Of a DNA stretch of 64,000 bases, positions 41,168 through 50,955 are shown piece after piece. Location: positions 208,088 through 272,087 of the forward strand of contig NZ_JACRYL010000006.1 of assembly GCF_014306625.1 (NCBI RefSeq), in the 5' to 3' direction. Below the pieces are notes generated by a model. It did no database searches, had not been told where the DNA came from, and saw nothing but the letters and a program-made list of their open reading frames with translations. This DNA is from Pedobacter fastidiosus (GTDB lineage Bacteria > Bacteroidota > Bacteroidia > Sphingobacteriales > Sphingobacteriaceae). Positions within the stretch are counted from its first letter, which is position 1. Every line of letters starts with the position of its first letter. The translations under genes were made by a program, and so were the position numbers.

Positions 41168-41849
41168 GATATTTTCATTTCTTTTTTTAACTGTATTTTT
41201 CATTCAGCTATACGCAGAATATTCAGACAATAATAATTTACGAACTTTTTCAAAACCCTTAATAGTAATCACACTATTAGTATGGCTCTTTGTAAGCACA
41301 AATTTGAAAGGTCGATTTCATAAAAGAATTTTTACAGGCTTAATTTTTGGTTTAGCTGGAGATGTATTATTGCTTTTCCAAACCGGCCGAACCAGCTTTT
41401 TCATTTATGGTTTAATTGCTTTTTTACTTTGCCATATTTTTTACATTCGAGCATTTACCTTGGATCATAAATCAAATCCAAATAAAAAAAATCCATACTT
41501 TTTATGGGCAGTTGGTGCTTTTGGGGTTTTTTGTGCAGGTTTGTTTTTTTACCTCCAACCTCGACTTGGAGGAATGCAATTTCCAGTTTTAATGTATGCA
41601 ATCATCATCACGATTATGGCCGTAATGGCTGTGAATCGTTACGGCAAGGTTAATATTTTAAGCTTTAAAATGATTTTATATGGTGCTTTATTTTTCTTGC
41701 TCTCTGATAGTGCTTTGGCTGTAAATAAATTTGCGGATCCAATTCCACAAAGTGGCGCATTAATTATGGCAACTTATATGATAGCTCAATATTTAATAGT
41801 TTATGGAACGATAGAAAGAAAGTTGGTAGTTACGAAAACGGAGATTTAA
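41157..41849 (+). CDS. YhhN-family lysoplasmalogenase-like protein
   Basis: Polytopic membrane protein of 230 residues with about seven to eight helices. The YhhN/TMEM86 signature is visible: TFSKPLIVITLLVWLF, then LAGDVLLLF with the conserved Asp, FLLCHIFYIRAF and GALFFLLSDSALAVNKF. Members hydrolyse the vinyl-ether bond of lysoplasmalogens. Its ATG lies 11 bases inside the upstream AGMO-like gene, implying translational coupling. Confidence 0.88.
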   Translation: MKTKIFSFLFLTVFFIQLYAEYSDNNNLRTFSKPLIVITLLVWLFVSTNLKGRFHKRIFTGLIFGLAGDVLLLFQTGRTSFFIYGLIAFLLCHIFYIRAFTLDHKSNPNKKNPYFLWAVGAFGVFCAGLFFYLQPRLGGMQFPVLMYAIIITIMAVMAVNRYGKVNILSFKMILYGALFFLLSDSALAVNKFADPIPQSGALIMATYMIAQYLIVYGTIERKLVVTKTEI

Positions 41850-41948
41850 TTGTGTTCTAATCTGTTATTTAACGTTATATTCTTGGGTAAAAATGAGAAT
41901 CTAAATCCGTGTTTATCTGTACCCATCTGTGGTTAATTTATTATTGGT

Positions 41949-44330
41949 TTAGTTTTTCTGCTTTTTATCCTTGTCCAAAACAGTGAAAACTTGTACCAAT
42001 CGTTCCCCATTTTCATCAACAAGCGTAAGGGTATGTTTGCCCGGTGGCGGACTAATAGCCAATTGATGGTAATTGGTCGTGGTGGCTACAAATTCATTAT
42101 CAATATGCCAGTAAATTTTGGATGATGAATTTCTATGTGCTGCATTGAGGACAATTTTACCTCTTGATCCGTCTAGTTCTAAAGGAATATAAACCGTAGC
42201 GCCATTTTTTGGATAAATTAATTCCATTACATTGTTACCTCCAGAATTATCACAGCCGGCCATAAATGGAGGTAAGATTTTATAATCGCTATTTTTAATT
42301 TTGTAGTAATATTCCATTGCTGGAGGCAAAATAAACCAGCTTTTATGTTGCATGTTGGTTACACTTTCGCATTGATCGGTAACTCTAAAACGCTCAGTTC
42401 TATCTAAGTGAATTAATTTATGATATGGACAAATCATAGTTTTTTCGCCTGCAACTGGAACCAGCTCTTCAGTAATGTCCGCACAATTTTCTCCAGCTTT
42501 ATAACCACTCTGTTTGCAAATCTTAATTTTCTTAAGTTTTGTAGTAGGAGTTTCAAACCATTTTCCGTTTGGCAATTGTTTAAAAATATCGAATAGAACG
42601 GGAGCGGCCGCTTCAATCCCAACCAAACCCGGCCTACCTTCGCCATCTGCATTGCCCACCCAAACACAAACTACATAATTTGGCGTTAATCCAACTGCCC
42701 AAGCATCGCGAAAGCCAAAACTTGTGCCTGTTTTCCATGCTACACGTTGTGAAGAAGAGAATTGTTCCCATAAACCTTCGTCGCCTGGGCGCATTACTTC
42801 TTCCATGGCATTGAAAGTTGACCAAATAGCACCATGATCAAGAAAAGAATTTCTTTGATAATCTTTGTTCTCTTTAGTTTCAGTTTTAAAATAGCTTGCA
42901 GGTTTGTAATCATCAGGATTATATAATCCTTTATAGGTGTTAAAATGATTTAATGTCCTCACCATTCCCATGTAAGTATTAGCCAAATCCCACATGGTCA
43001 CTTCACTTCCACCTAAAATTAAAGATAGTCCATAATGATCTGCAGGTTGATTTAAGGTTCCAATTCCAAGTTTTTTAAGTTTATCGTAAAAGCGTTCATA
43101 TTTATATTGTTGCAACATTTTAACCGCTGGAATATTAAGTGATCTACTAAGTGCCTTATCAGCTGCAATTGCGCCATCATATCCAAGATCATAATTTTGG
43201 GGTGAGTAACCCGCAATTTGTGTCGGAATATCTGGAATTAAAGTATGGGGTAAAATAAAGCCATCATTCATCATACTTGCATATAATAAAGGTTTTAATG
43301 TGCTTCCAGGGCTTCTAGGTGCTCTGATCATATCGACATGACTTTCCAAAAATGCTTGATCTGGCTGGTAGATATTTCCAACGTAGCTTACAACGGTTCC
43401 CGTTTTTGCATCAAGCACTAAAGCAGAGATGTTGTTAATGTCGTTAGCTCGGTAGCGATTATTATATCTTTTTAAAATGGCATTAACCTTAAGTTGAAGA
43501 TTTTCATTTAATGTGGATATAATTCGTGTCGTTTTTATTTCTAAATCAGCTCGTTCAGCCTTAAACCTATTTAGCAAATGTGGTGCATTTTGAGGTAGGG
43601 GTAATGGTTTACCCGGAACAGGTTCGAGCTTGGATAAGTTAGCCGTAGTTTGATCGATGTATTTTAATTTAACTAATTTATCTAATAAATCGTTGCGTTT
43701 TCTAATTAAACGATCAGCGTTTTTTCCGGGATGGACTAAAGATGGACTGTTAGGGAGTACCGCTAAAGTAGCCATTTCTCCCCAAGAAAGGGTTTTGGCA
43801 TCTCTTCCATAATATCTCCAACTTGCAGCTTCTAAACCAACTACATTACTTCCAAATGGTGCGTTGGAGGCATATAGATTGATGATTTCTTCTTTTGAAA
43901 ATTTTAATTCTAATCTAAAGGCTAGCACAATTTCGTACAGTTTTTGCCAAATGGTTCTGTCTTTTTTTCGCGATAAACGAATTACTTGCATGGTTAACGT
44001 ACTTCCACCGCTCACCACACTTTTAGCCTTAAGGTTTTGTTTCATGGCTCGGCTCATGGCTAAAAAATCCATTCCGAAGTGATTGTAGAAACGCTTATCC
44101 TCAAATGCGATAATGCAGTCTTTAAATTTTATTGGAACACTATCTGCCACAGGAAATCGCCATTGGCCATCGCTAGCAATTGATGCACTGAGTAAATTTC
44201 CGTTGCTTGCTTCTATAACAAAGGAGGTAGGCGACTTAAAAAGTTTTGAAGGCAATGAAAAAAGAAAAGCCAAAAGCAAAACGATAAAAATTAAATCTGT
44301 AACAAGAAATATTCGAAGTTTTTTTATCAT
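41949..44330 (-). CDS. pbpC: Penicillin-binding protein 1C
   Basis: Class A PBP with a distinctive C-terminal domain. A membrane anchor covers residues 8-26. The GT51 domain has catalytic E77 in AFEDKRFYNHFGMD and GGSTLTMQVIRLSRKK. The transpeptidase has S-T-L-K in SPGSTLKPLLYA and K-T-G in WKTGTSFGFRDAW. Residues about 700-790 form the PBP1C C-terminal beta domain (IYPKNGATVYIPLELDG and HTLTLVDENG). The partner alpha-2-macroglobulin gene lies upstream on the same strand across a 358-base repeat-bearing gap. It likely repairs peptidoglycan after attack, as inferred from the conserved pairing. Confidence 0.95.
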   Translation of the reverse strand: MIKKLRIFLVTDLIFIVLLLAFLFSLPSKLFKSPTSFVIEASNGNLLSASIASDGQWRFPVADSVPIKFKDCIIAFEDKRFYNHFGMDFLAMSRAMKQNLKAKSVVSGGSTLTMQVIRLSRKKDRTIWQKLYEIVLAFRLELKFSKEEIINLYASNAPFGSNVVGLEAASWRYYGRDAKTLSWGEMATLAVLPNSPSLVHPGKNADRLIRKRNDLLDKLVKLKYIDQTTANLSKLEPVPGKPLPLPQNAPHLLNRFKAERADLEIKTTRIISTLNENLQLKVNAILKRYNNRYRANDINNISALVLDAKTGTVVSYVGNIYQPDQAFLESHVDMIRAPRSPGSTLKPLLYASMMNDGFILPHTLIPDIPTQIAGYSPQNYDLGYDGAIAADKALSRSLNIPAVKMLQQYKYERFYDKLKKLGIGTLNQPADHYGLSLILGGSEVTMWDLANTYMGMVRTLNHFNTYKGLYNPDDYKPASYFKTETKENKDYQRNSFLDHGAIWSTFNAMEEVMRPGDEGLWEQFSSSQRVAWKTGTSFGFRDAWAVGLTPNYVVCVWVGNADGEGRPGLVGIEAAAPVLFDIFKQLPNGKWFETPTTKLKKIKICKQSGYKAGENCADITEELVPVAGEKTMICPYHKLIHLDRTERFRVTDQCESVTNMQHKSWFILPPAMEYYYKIKNSDYKILPPFMAGCDNSGGNNVMELIYPKNGATVYIPLELDGSRGKIVLNAAHRNSSSKIYWHIDNEFVATTTNYHQLAISPPPGKHTLTLVDENGERLVQVFTVLDKDKKQKN

Positions 44331-44488
44331 TTATTCTTTTTAACGGGTAACATTTTTCACTTCGAATTGATATCTATTAAATGTATCTATTATGGAAAAA
44401 TTTACTGCTTTTTTAAAATTGTCTTTTGGTTTTATTCGTTTTTTAATCATTAATGTATGGCCAAGGTTGTGATAGTGTTGTTGTATTT

Positions 44489-44510
44489 CGGTTCGTGGAG
44501 ACACGAACCG
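44489..44510. repeat. Palindrome, tetraloop family copy 1
   Basis: Stem CGGTTCGTG (44489-44497), loop GAGA, stem CACGAACCG (44502-44510). Same family as 56937-56956 and 56977-57000. Together with the neighbouring 25-bp palindrome it fills most of the 44331-44688 gap. Confidence 0.8.
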
Positions 44511-44545
44511 AGGCAATTGAGCATACAAGCACTGACCGTTCGTTG

Positions 44546-44606
44546 GATTGCTTCGTGCCTCGCAATGACGACCGCCCTACACGTCATTGCGAGGCACGAA
44601 GCAATC
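44546..44606. repeat. Large palindromic repeat between pbpC and alpha-2-macroglobulin gene
   Basis: A 25-bp perfect inverted repeat, arms 44546-44570 (GATTGCTTCGTGCC...) and 44582-44606, separated by 11 bases. The core TCATTGCGAGGCACGAAGCA is a dispersed intergenic repeat in many Bacteroidota genomes (general knowledge). The flanking gap otherwise lacks genes: overlapping small frames on both strands follow from the symmetry. Confidence 0.82.
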
Positions 44607-44688
44607 TTACTCGAAAAAATGTTATGGTTGTAAACTTGCGAAGTATTGTCCCATCTTTTGACCTCCAAAACTTCGCAAGCTAATTTCT

Positions 44689-47600
44689 CTACTTCACCAC
44701 TTGCACCCACATTCCATTCTCGGTTGCAGAAATATTGTTATTATACATCGCTTCGCATTGTACTGCTGATAAATAATATTTACCCAAATAAGATGCGTTC
44801 AACAAAACCTTATAAACTACACTTTCATTTTCTTTAATGTTGAAATAAGTGAAAACCCGATCATCCCTAATATCTTGATAAGTAAAAGGAGAAGAAGCCA
44901 GAATACTTTGATTGTCATTTACGCGGGTATTTATAATTTCCCAACCCGATGGGAAAATCTGCGTTAAGGCCATTTGCTCATAATAACCCATTTTACCAGG
45001 ATTTTTAATGGTAACCTCTGCATAAAAATCTGTTCCCTGTTTTAAGGTTGTTGGATTTAAAGGTGTTCCATTTAAGCGTTTATAAGCAACGCTCATGCCC
45101 AATACATCAGGTTTGTTTGGTAAGAAATTATTCTGACCAGCAACAGGCTGACCTTGCAATACCAATCGAACAAAAAGCACATTATTTCCATTATTTGTTA
45201 CTGAAGTTGTATTGCCCTTAAAATTAATAGCACTACTATTTAGATATTGATTAGAATTAACTGGTGCAGATTTTCCATCCAAAGTGTACTGATATTGCAG
45301 TTTGTTAGAAGATTGATTTGAGCCACAGAACTTCGCGATGGCCAGTAAACTATAGGCTGTAGTTTGTGTGCTGTACCATGTATCTTCTCCTAGTTTCGCT
45401 GCCAAAGGTTGTAATAAAGATGCTGCTCTAGCTTTCTGACCAAGCAATGTCAAGGTTTCTAAAATCATGGCTTCATCTCTCACGTCAGAACCATAAGTTC
45501 CGCCAAGTTGGTTGTAGGGTTGAACGGTAGCATCCAAACCTCTAATCATATTTTGTGCAAGATCATTTTGACCAGCAAGTTTATAGGCTGCTGCCAAACG
45601 CCATTTCGCTGCAACGGATAAATACTGGAATGCTCTCAATCTATTCATTGCCGCCATTTCTGGTTTTTTTGCAAGCGCAAGTACGTATAATCGATAAGCT
45701 TGAGACAAATCTCCTCCATAAAAATTATTACTGTTTGGAGCCCAATTAGTTGCTTTTGTTTTTTCGAAACGCAACAATTCATCCATTAAACCAACAGGCA
45801 AGGTGTAGCCCAAGTTTTGTGCTTCAACTAAAAAGTGACCGCCATAATTACTTCCCCATTCATCAGAACTTCCTTCTCCTGGCCAATAAGATAAACCTCC
45901 ATCCGGCGTTTGAAAACCTTTCAGTCTGTTAATTCCAGCTTTAATATTTCTTTCTGTGGTGGCTTTTTGTTGTTCGCTTAAGGCACTTAATCTATCCAAG
46001 AATAATTGAGGGAAAATTCCTGAAGTTGTTTGTTCAATGCATCCATGTGGATATTGAATTAAATAACTTAGCCTTTTACTCAAGTTTATTGCAGGAATGG
46101 AAGATACTTCAAGTGTACCCGAATTTGTTCCTGTCATTCCGATAGGTAAGTAGGTAACCGCCCATTTTTGATGTGGTTGAACAGTTGCTGAAACCACATT
46201 TGTAATATATGGATTTGGATTTCTGATGTCCATTTCTACATCATACTCTGTTTTTTCCGAACCACTTTGTGCAATTACTTTAACTTTTGCAATACCTACA
46301 GTATTTGGCGCCTTAACTTCAAAATAAGCCATTTGTTCGCCAGTCTGTTTGTAGAAAAGCTGTTGTTTATTTGTGCCTTGAACAATTAAATTAGTTGCCT
46401 GTAGTTGAACTGAAACATTTTTTAGATTGCTTTCTGTTGCGAAAACCGTAACTGGTAAGGTAAAACTTTCACCTGGACCGATTACTCTTGGTAGTGTAGC
46501 CAAAACCATTAAAGGCTTTTTAACCTGAACAGATTTCTCCGCAAAACCATAAGCAGCATCTTGGCCAGCTATAACCATTGCTCTAACGGCCCCAATGTAC
46601 TGTGGCAGCTTAAATTTATGTGTTTTACTTTCCCCTTTGTCAATGGCGAAAGGCCCCATAAACTTAACAACTGCTTTAAAACGATTCGCTTTTGCAGGAT
46701 TTAAATTTTTATTGATGCTTCCATCACCACCTATACTTAAAATTCTTTCTAGGTTTCCGCCCCAAGCGCCAATCACATAATCAAATAAATCCCATGTTTT
46801 AACACCTAAACTTTCTCTAGCATAAAATGCGCCATGCGGATCAGGTGTTTTAAAACGGGTTAAATCTAATAATCCTTCATCTACCAGAGCAATTGTATAG
46901 GTCATGGCCTTTCCATTTTGCTCCCCAACGGTAATCGTATTTTCAGTTTCTGGCTTAATTTTATCAGCCATTTTTATAGTTGGTTTCAATATAGTTTGTG
47001 GATCTTCCACAGAAATAGGGATGGCTCCATACATTCTAATCGGCAAATCATTTACCGTTTGGGCATGTGGTTGCAATAAAGTAATGTTTGCAAAAACATT
47101 TGGCGCCATATTTTTCTCTGCCTTGAAAGTGTATTGCGTTTGTCCAGATTTTGTATCAACCCAAAAGGTTTTTAAAACCCGACTTCCGTTTTCTATGGAG
47201 ATTAAAGCTCTTCCATTTTTACCTGTTGGAATAGTTAATGTTATGTCCTCACCAACAGTAAATTTCTCTTTATTTGCCGTGAATGATAACATTGAAGCTT
47301 CTGTAGGATTGCTTCCTTGCTCACGTTGTGCCCATCCCGGCCAATCTACATAAACTGATTTTCCGGTAACGTGACCACCATTTGCATTTCTAACCAAAAT
47401 TAAATAGCGCCCCCATTCAGGTTCATCCACTCTTAAATTCCAGCTTCCTTTTCCATTTGTTAAGGTTACTTGATTGGTAGAGATGAGTTTATTGTATTGA
47501 TTTTGGGTGAAGTTGGCGTAAGTATATTGACTATCTTGTTCCCACCACCAACGCCATTGCGTTTTATAAAGCTCTACTTGAACGGTTTTACTCCCGCCAA

Positions 47601-50280
47601 GTAATTTCCCATCAGTATTTACATTTACAATTTCAATTTTATGGTCTTTTCCGGTAACCAACATCCCGCTTAACTTATCGCCTTTTTCGGGTTTGATGCC
47701 CAAATAACTACTGTAAACATGATACGGAATACTAAAATTATCGATGCTGAAATTGCCTCCTGGTTCGAAAACCTTAGTGGTGAAATTTGCCCTTAAAACA
47801 CCCGGTGCCGTATTGTTTTCATTTAGATTCGTGTTTATTTGAGCTGTTCCATTCTGATTTAAAGTTCCTTCGAAAATGGTTTTAATCTGCGATTGAAAGT
47901 TAACCGTTGGGTTATCAAAACTAAAACCTTCAAAACCCTTAAATTTGGTTTCAGTTGTATTTAAGTTTACATCAACTTTCGCTTTCAAATTTTGCGCAAC
48001 AGCGCCGAAAAGCCATTTAGCAGATAGGGTAGAAGCAGAAGTTCCTGAAGTTAAATAAGCTTTGCCTCCAATATTGAAATCAATTTTTAAGCGGTTTGGC
48101 ATAACCGTTTCTACCTTAATGGTTTTTGTAAATGTTGCGCCACCAGCTTTTACTTTTGCCATCCAATCACCTGTTGGTGCTGTATTTTCAGTGGCCGTTT
48201 TAAAAGTGTAAAATCCATTAAGCGGTTTGCCGTTAATTAATCTTTTGTAGAGCTGACCTTTTGGATTGTAAAACTCCATGGTAACTGGGTAATTGGCTGG
48301 TAGTTTCTTTAGCTTATCTTCCAATACGAAAGACACAAAAATGCTATCTCCAGGACGCCAAACGCCTCTTTCTCCGTATATAAATCCTTTTAATCCACTT
48401 TGAACTACATCACCGCCAACATCGAATCTACTTAAGGGTAAAGAGCTTCCATCATCTAATTTTAAATAGCCTCTTTCCGAACCATTTTTAGCAATTAACA
48501 AGAAAGGTTGTTTTTTTAAATCAAAGGAAGCCAAGCCATCGCCATCCGTTTTTGCTGAATAAATAATCTGTTTTTGATAATCCATCAAATCCAAATTAAC
48601 TCCGCTTAGTGGTTTTGCTGTTAGCAAATCGGTAGCAATAATCAGCATGCTATTATCGTTTCCTCTTTTGGCTACTAAACCAATATTCGAGGCAATTAAA
48701 TTTCTACTCGCCCAGCGTTCTGTTGTATAAAAAGATGGCGTACAAGGATTATCCTTATCATTCCAACGGTAGTTTTCTGGATAAGAATTACTATAATGTT
48801 GCCAAAACTCGTCGTCTTCATCAATTTTTTCTCCATAACTTTCATCTCCACCATAATAGCCACCTTCTTCATCATTTTCTGTTTTCTCCTCTTCAGCTTT
48901 ACAGTTGAAAACATTGTAATCTTGTCTGAAAGCGATTGTAACCCGATACATAGCGCCAGGTTCTGTACGAATCATTTTATCCAAATCTAGGGTAAAGCGA
49001 TTCTTTTTATGCAGATTCAGGGCTTTGTCTTCATCCAATCGAACTGTTTTTTGTAAGATTGGCTTGGCAACTCTTCTCAATTCATTTCCATCTTTATAAC
49101 TATTCGCTTGGAAAAACTGAGGGATGTTGTTCTCGTAAATTTTAATCACAGTTACATCAACAGCCTTTAAATTGATTGCTTCAAACGGAAGGACCAATTT
49201 TCCAGAATTTGGCAAAATAGAGCCACCGCCTGCAATGGTTACCGAAGGGATTTTATCTTCGAAAACCAAGTTTGCTGTTTTGCCAGTCTGCAATGTTTTC
49301 TGATTAATGTTTTCTACACCTGCATTAACTGTTAAGGTATAATCTCCCTTTAACTCTTCTGGAGCATAAATTTTAACCTGACTTGCATCAATTGTATATC
49401 TTAAATCACTCAAATTGCCGAGTGTAATCATACCTGTTAAATCTTGACCAACCCCAACCGGTTCAGAAAGCTGTACTAAAGCATAATCTTCTTCACCTTG
49501 AATGGCTTTCAGATCCAAAATCTCGAATTTATTTATGGCCGGAATTCGGATTTCTTCTTCGCCTTTTTGATCAGCATCGATTGCATCTCCATTCCAAGAG
49601 AGTTTTAAAGTTTGATCACCACTTTTCTTTTTTATGCTATCTACAGTAAACTTCGACGTGTTTTTTGCAGGATCATGCTGCCATTTAATGTGCAGTTTTT
49701 GATCGAAATCTATTTCGATAGTTTTTTCGAGCGCTTGTGTTTCTTCTACATCAGAAGTTGAAACCTCGCCAGTTAACTTCATGTAATCCAATGAAGTATT
49801 GTTTTGAGACACTAAACCTTTTTGGGTAAGTATTATGCCCGGAGTAATCACCTTGAATTCGAAATCAAAATCTTCCAATCCTTTTTCCGTAGCCGAAACT
49901 TGAGAAAGATTAAAGGTTGCTTCATAGTTTTTGCCCGGCTTTAAATTTTCATCAGGACGAAATTCTATCGTCTGTGGATCTATCCAATAGGTTTTTCCAG
50001 AAATTGAAGGGGAGAAATCGAACAAATCTCTAGAATCGGCTTTGCCCAAATCTTGCATACCTTGAGCTGGATTGGCCAAATGGACGCGAATAAAGCTCTT
50101 TTTGGAAATGGTGCCCGAAGTGTATGCTTCAATGTATTTGGCATATGCCTGATTTATTTCATTCGTTTTTTTCTTTCGATTGAAATAAATAAATACAATC
50201 GCTGCTATAGAAACGGCAAGTACGGCGATGAAAATAAATTTCTTTTTGTTGGATGATTGGTAGGTAGACGGCTTTTCCAT
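44689..50280 (-). CDS. yfhM: Alpha-2-macroglobulin family protein (YfhM-like), thioester type
   Basis: A 1863-residue bacterial alpha-2-macroglobulin, thought to trap attacking proteases in the periplasm. An N-terminal hydrophobic segment (about 14-32) acts as anchor; unlike E. coli YfhM there is no lipobox Cys. MG-type beta domains run from about 40 to 1250, including a bait-like variable region, and an acidic low-complexity stretch (about 455-490; NDEEGGYYGG, DEDDEFWQ). The thioester motif C1414-I-E-Q1417 (PHGCIEQTT) heads the helical thioester domain, and beta-rich MG domains finish the chain. PBP1C lies downstream on the same strand, the well-known defence-and-repair pairing. Confidence 0.95.
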   Translation of the reverse strand: MEKPSTYQSSNKKKFIFIAVLAVSIAAIVFIYFNRKKKTNEINQAYAKYIEAYTSGTISKKSFIRVHLANPAQGMQDLGKADSRDLFDFSPSISGKTYWIDPQTIEFRPDENLKPGKNYEATFNLSQVSATEKGLEDFDFEFKVITPGIILTQKGLVSQNNTSLDYMKLTGEVSTSDVEETQALEKTIEIDFDQKLHIKWQHDPAKNTSKFTVDSIKKKSGDQTLKLSWNGDAIDADQKGEEEIRIPAINKFEILDLKAIQGEEDYALVQLSEPVGVGQDLTGMITLGNLSDLRYTIDASQVKIYAPEELKGDYTLTVNAGVENINQKTLQTGKTANLVFEDKIPSVTIAGGGSILPNSGKLVLPFEAINLKAVDVTVIKIYENNIPQFFQANSYKDGNELRRVAKPILQKTVRLDEDKALNLHKKNRFTLDLDKMIRTEPGAMYRVTIAFRQDYNVFNCKAEEEKTENDEEGGYYGGDESYGEKIDEDDEFWQHYSNSYPENYRWNDKDNPCTPSFYTTERWASRNLIASNIGLVAKRGNDNSMLIIATDLLTAKPLSGVNLDLMDYQKQIIYSAKTDGDGLASFDLKKQPFLLIAKNGSERGYLKLDDGSSLPLSRFDVGGDVVQSGLKGFIYGERGVWRPGDSIFVSFVLEDKLKKLPANYPVTMEFYNPKGQLYKRLINGKPLNGFYTFKTATENTAPTGDWMAKVKAGGATFTKTIKVETVMPNRLKIDFNIGGKAYLTSGTSASTLSAKWLFGAVAQNLKAKVDVNLNTTETKFKGFEGFSFDNPTVNFQSQIKTIFEGTLNQNGTAQINTNLNENNTAPGVLRANFTTKVFEPGGNFSIDNFSIPYHVYSSYLGIKPEKGDKLSGMLVTGKDHKIEIVNVNTDGKLLGGSKTVQVELYKTQWRWWWEQDSQYTYANFTQNQYNKLISTNQVTLTNGKGSWNLRVDEPEWGRYLILVRNANGGHVTGKSVYVDWPGWAQREQGSNPTEASMLSFTANKEKFTVGEDITLTIPTGKNGRALISIENGSRVLKTFWVDTKSGQTQYTFKAEKNMAPNVFANITLLQPHAQTVNDLPIRMYGAIPISVEDPQTILKPTIKMADKIKPETENTITVGEQNGKAMTYTIALVDEGLLDLTRFKTPDPHGAFYARESLGVKTWDLFDYVIGAWGGNLERILSIGGDGSINKNLNPAKANRFKAVVKFMGPFAIDKGESKTHKFKLPQYIGAVRAMVIAGQDAAYGFAEKSVQVKKPLMVLATLPRVIGPGESFTLPVTVFATESNLKNVSVQLQATNLIVQGTNKQQLFYKQTGEQMAYFEVKAPNTVGIAKVKVIAQSGSEKTEYDVEMDIRNPNPYITNVVSATVQPHQKWAVTYLPIGMTGTNSGTLEVSSIPAINLSKRLSYLIQYPHGCIEQTTSGIFPQLFLDRLSALSEQQKATTERNIKAGINRLKGFQTPDGGLSYWPGEGSSDEWGSNYGGHFLVEAQNLGYTLPVGLMDELLRFEKTKATNWAPNSNNFYGGDLSQAYRLYVLALAKKPEMAAMNRLRAFQYLSVAAKWRLAAAYKLAGQNDLAQNMIRGLDATVQPYNQLGGTYGSDVRDEAMILETLTLLGQKARAASLLQPLAAKLGEDTWYSTQTTAYSLLAIAKFCGSNQSSNKLQYQYTLDGKSAPVNSNQYLNSSAINFKGNTTSVTNNGNNVLFVRLVLQGQPVAGQNNFLPNKPDVLGMSVAYKRLNGTPLNPTTLKQGTDFYAEVTIKNPGKMGYYEQMALTQIFPSGWEIINTRVNDNQSILASSPFTYQDIRDDRVFTYFNIKENESVVYKVLLNASYLGKYYLSAVQCEAMYNNNISATENGMWVQVVK

Positions 50281-50412
50281 ATCTGATTAAATGTTATGAA
50301 AATTAACTAAAATTACCGTTAAATGAAATTATTTTAAAACTTTGAAGAATTGATTTGTTCCTTCGCATTCATTTAGATAAGTTTACATCCATCAACCCGA
50401 TAATAACCAGAT

Positions 50413-50838
50413 ATGATAAAGAAATTATTGATTTTCACCTGCCTGATGTTCTGCTCTATAAGTTTTTGTTTTGCGCAAAAGGCTGATGTAGAAGACGCTG
50501 TTACCAAATTAACCAAGTTAATGGTGGCCCCAGATAGCTTGGCCTTGGATAAAATGATTTTAAATAATTTAAGTTATGGCCACTCTGGAGGAAAGATTCA
50601 AACCAAGCAGGAATTTATTCATTCATTACTTTCGGGAGAATCTGATTTTGTTGAGATCAATCTAACGGATCAAACCGTTGTTGTTCAAAATAAAACAGCT
50701 TTGGTTCGTCATACGCTAAATGCCAAAACAAATGATAAGAATGTTCCCGGAAATGTGAAGTTGTATATCCTTTTAATTTGGAGCAAAGAGAAAACAGGGT
50801 GGAAGTTGATTGGTAGACAAGCAGTTAAAGTGCCTTAA
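50413..50838 (+). CDS. Exported NTF2-like (DUF4440-type) protein
   Basis: A 141-residue protein with a signal peptide ending SFCFAQ near residue 22. The mature part begins with a helix (ADVEDAVTKLTKLMVAPD), continues LDKMILNNLSYGHSGG and ends LYILLIWSKEKTGWKLIGRQAV: the cone-shaped NTF2/SnoaL fold. Ligand or activity cannot be deduced. Divergent from the alpha-2-macroglobulin gene. Confidence 0.82.
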   Translation: MIKKLLIFTCLMFCSISFCFAQKADVEDAVTKLTKLMVAPDSLALDKMILNNLSYGHSGGKIQTKQEFIHSLLSGESDFVEINLTDQTVVVQNKTALVRHTLNAKTNDKNVPGNVKLYILLIWSKEKTGWKLIGRQAVKVP

Positions 50839-50893
50839 TCTTTTATATCACCCTGGATTTATTTGTTACATGGTATGCGTATAATTTACCAAG

Positions 50894-50955
50894 GAACCAA
50901 TGACTAATGAACTAATGACTAGTGAACTAATGAACCAATGACTATGAACCAATAA
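50894..50955. repeat. Degenerate short tandem repeats
   Basis: Between converging genes the sequence cycles through variants of AATGAACTAATGAC, with AACCAATGAC, AACTAATGAC and AACCAATAAT versions (50894-50955). Units are 7-8 bases long and inexact. No CRISPR spacing is present. Confidence 0.7.

Noticed and set aside
44450..44710. Overlapping small frames on both strands in the pbpC/alpha-2-macroglobulin gap.
   Set aside because: They arise from the symmetry of a 25-bp palindrome and a second hairpin, giving mirrored frames.
46904..47353. A 149-codon plus-strand frame inside the alpha-2-macroglobulin gene.
   Set aside because: Antisense shadow of a strongly supported gene with no domain or start context.
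50894..50955. Possible CRISPR or phase-variation repeat.
   Set aside because: Units are 7-8 bases, inexact, with no spacers, and lie outside coding sequence.
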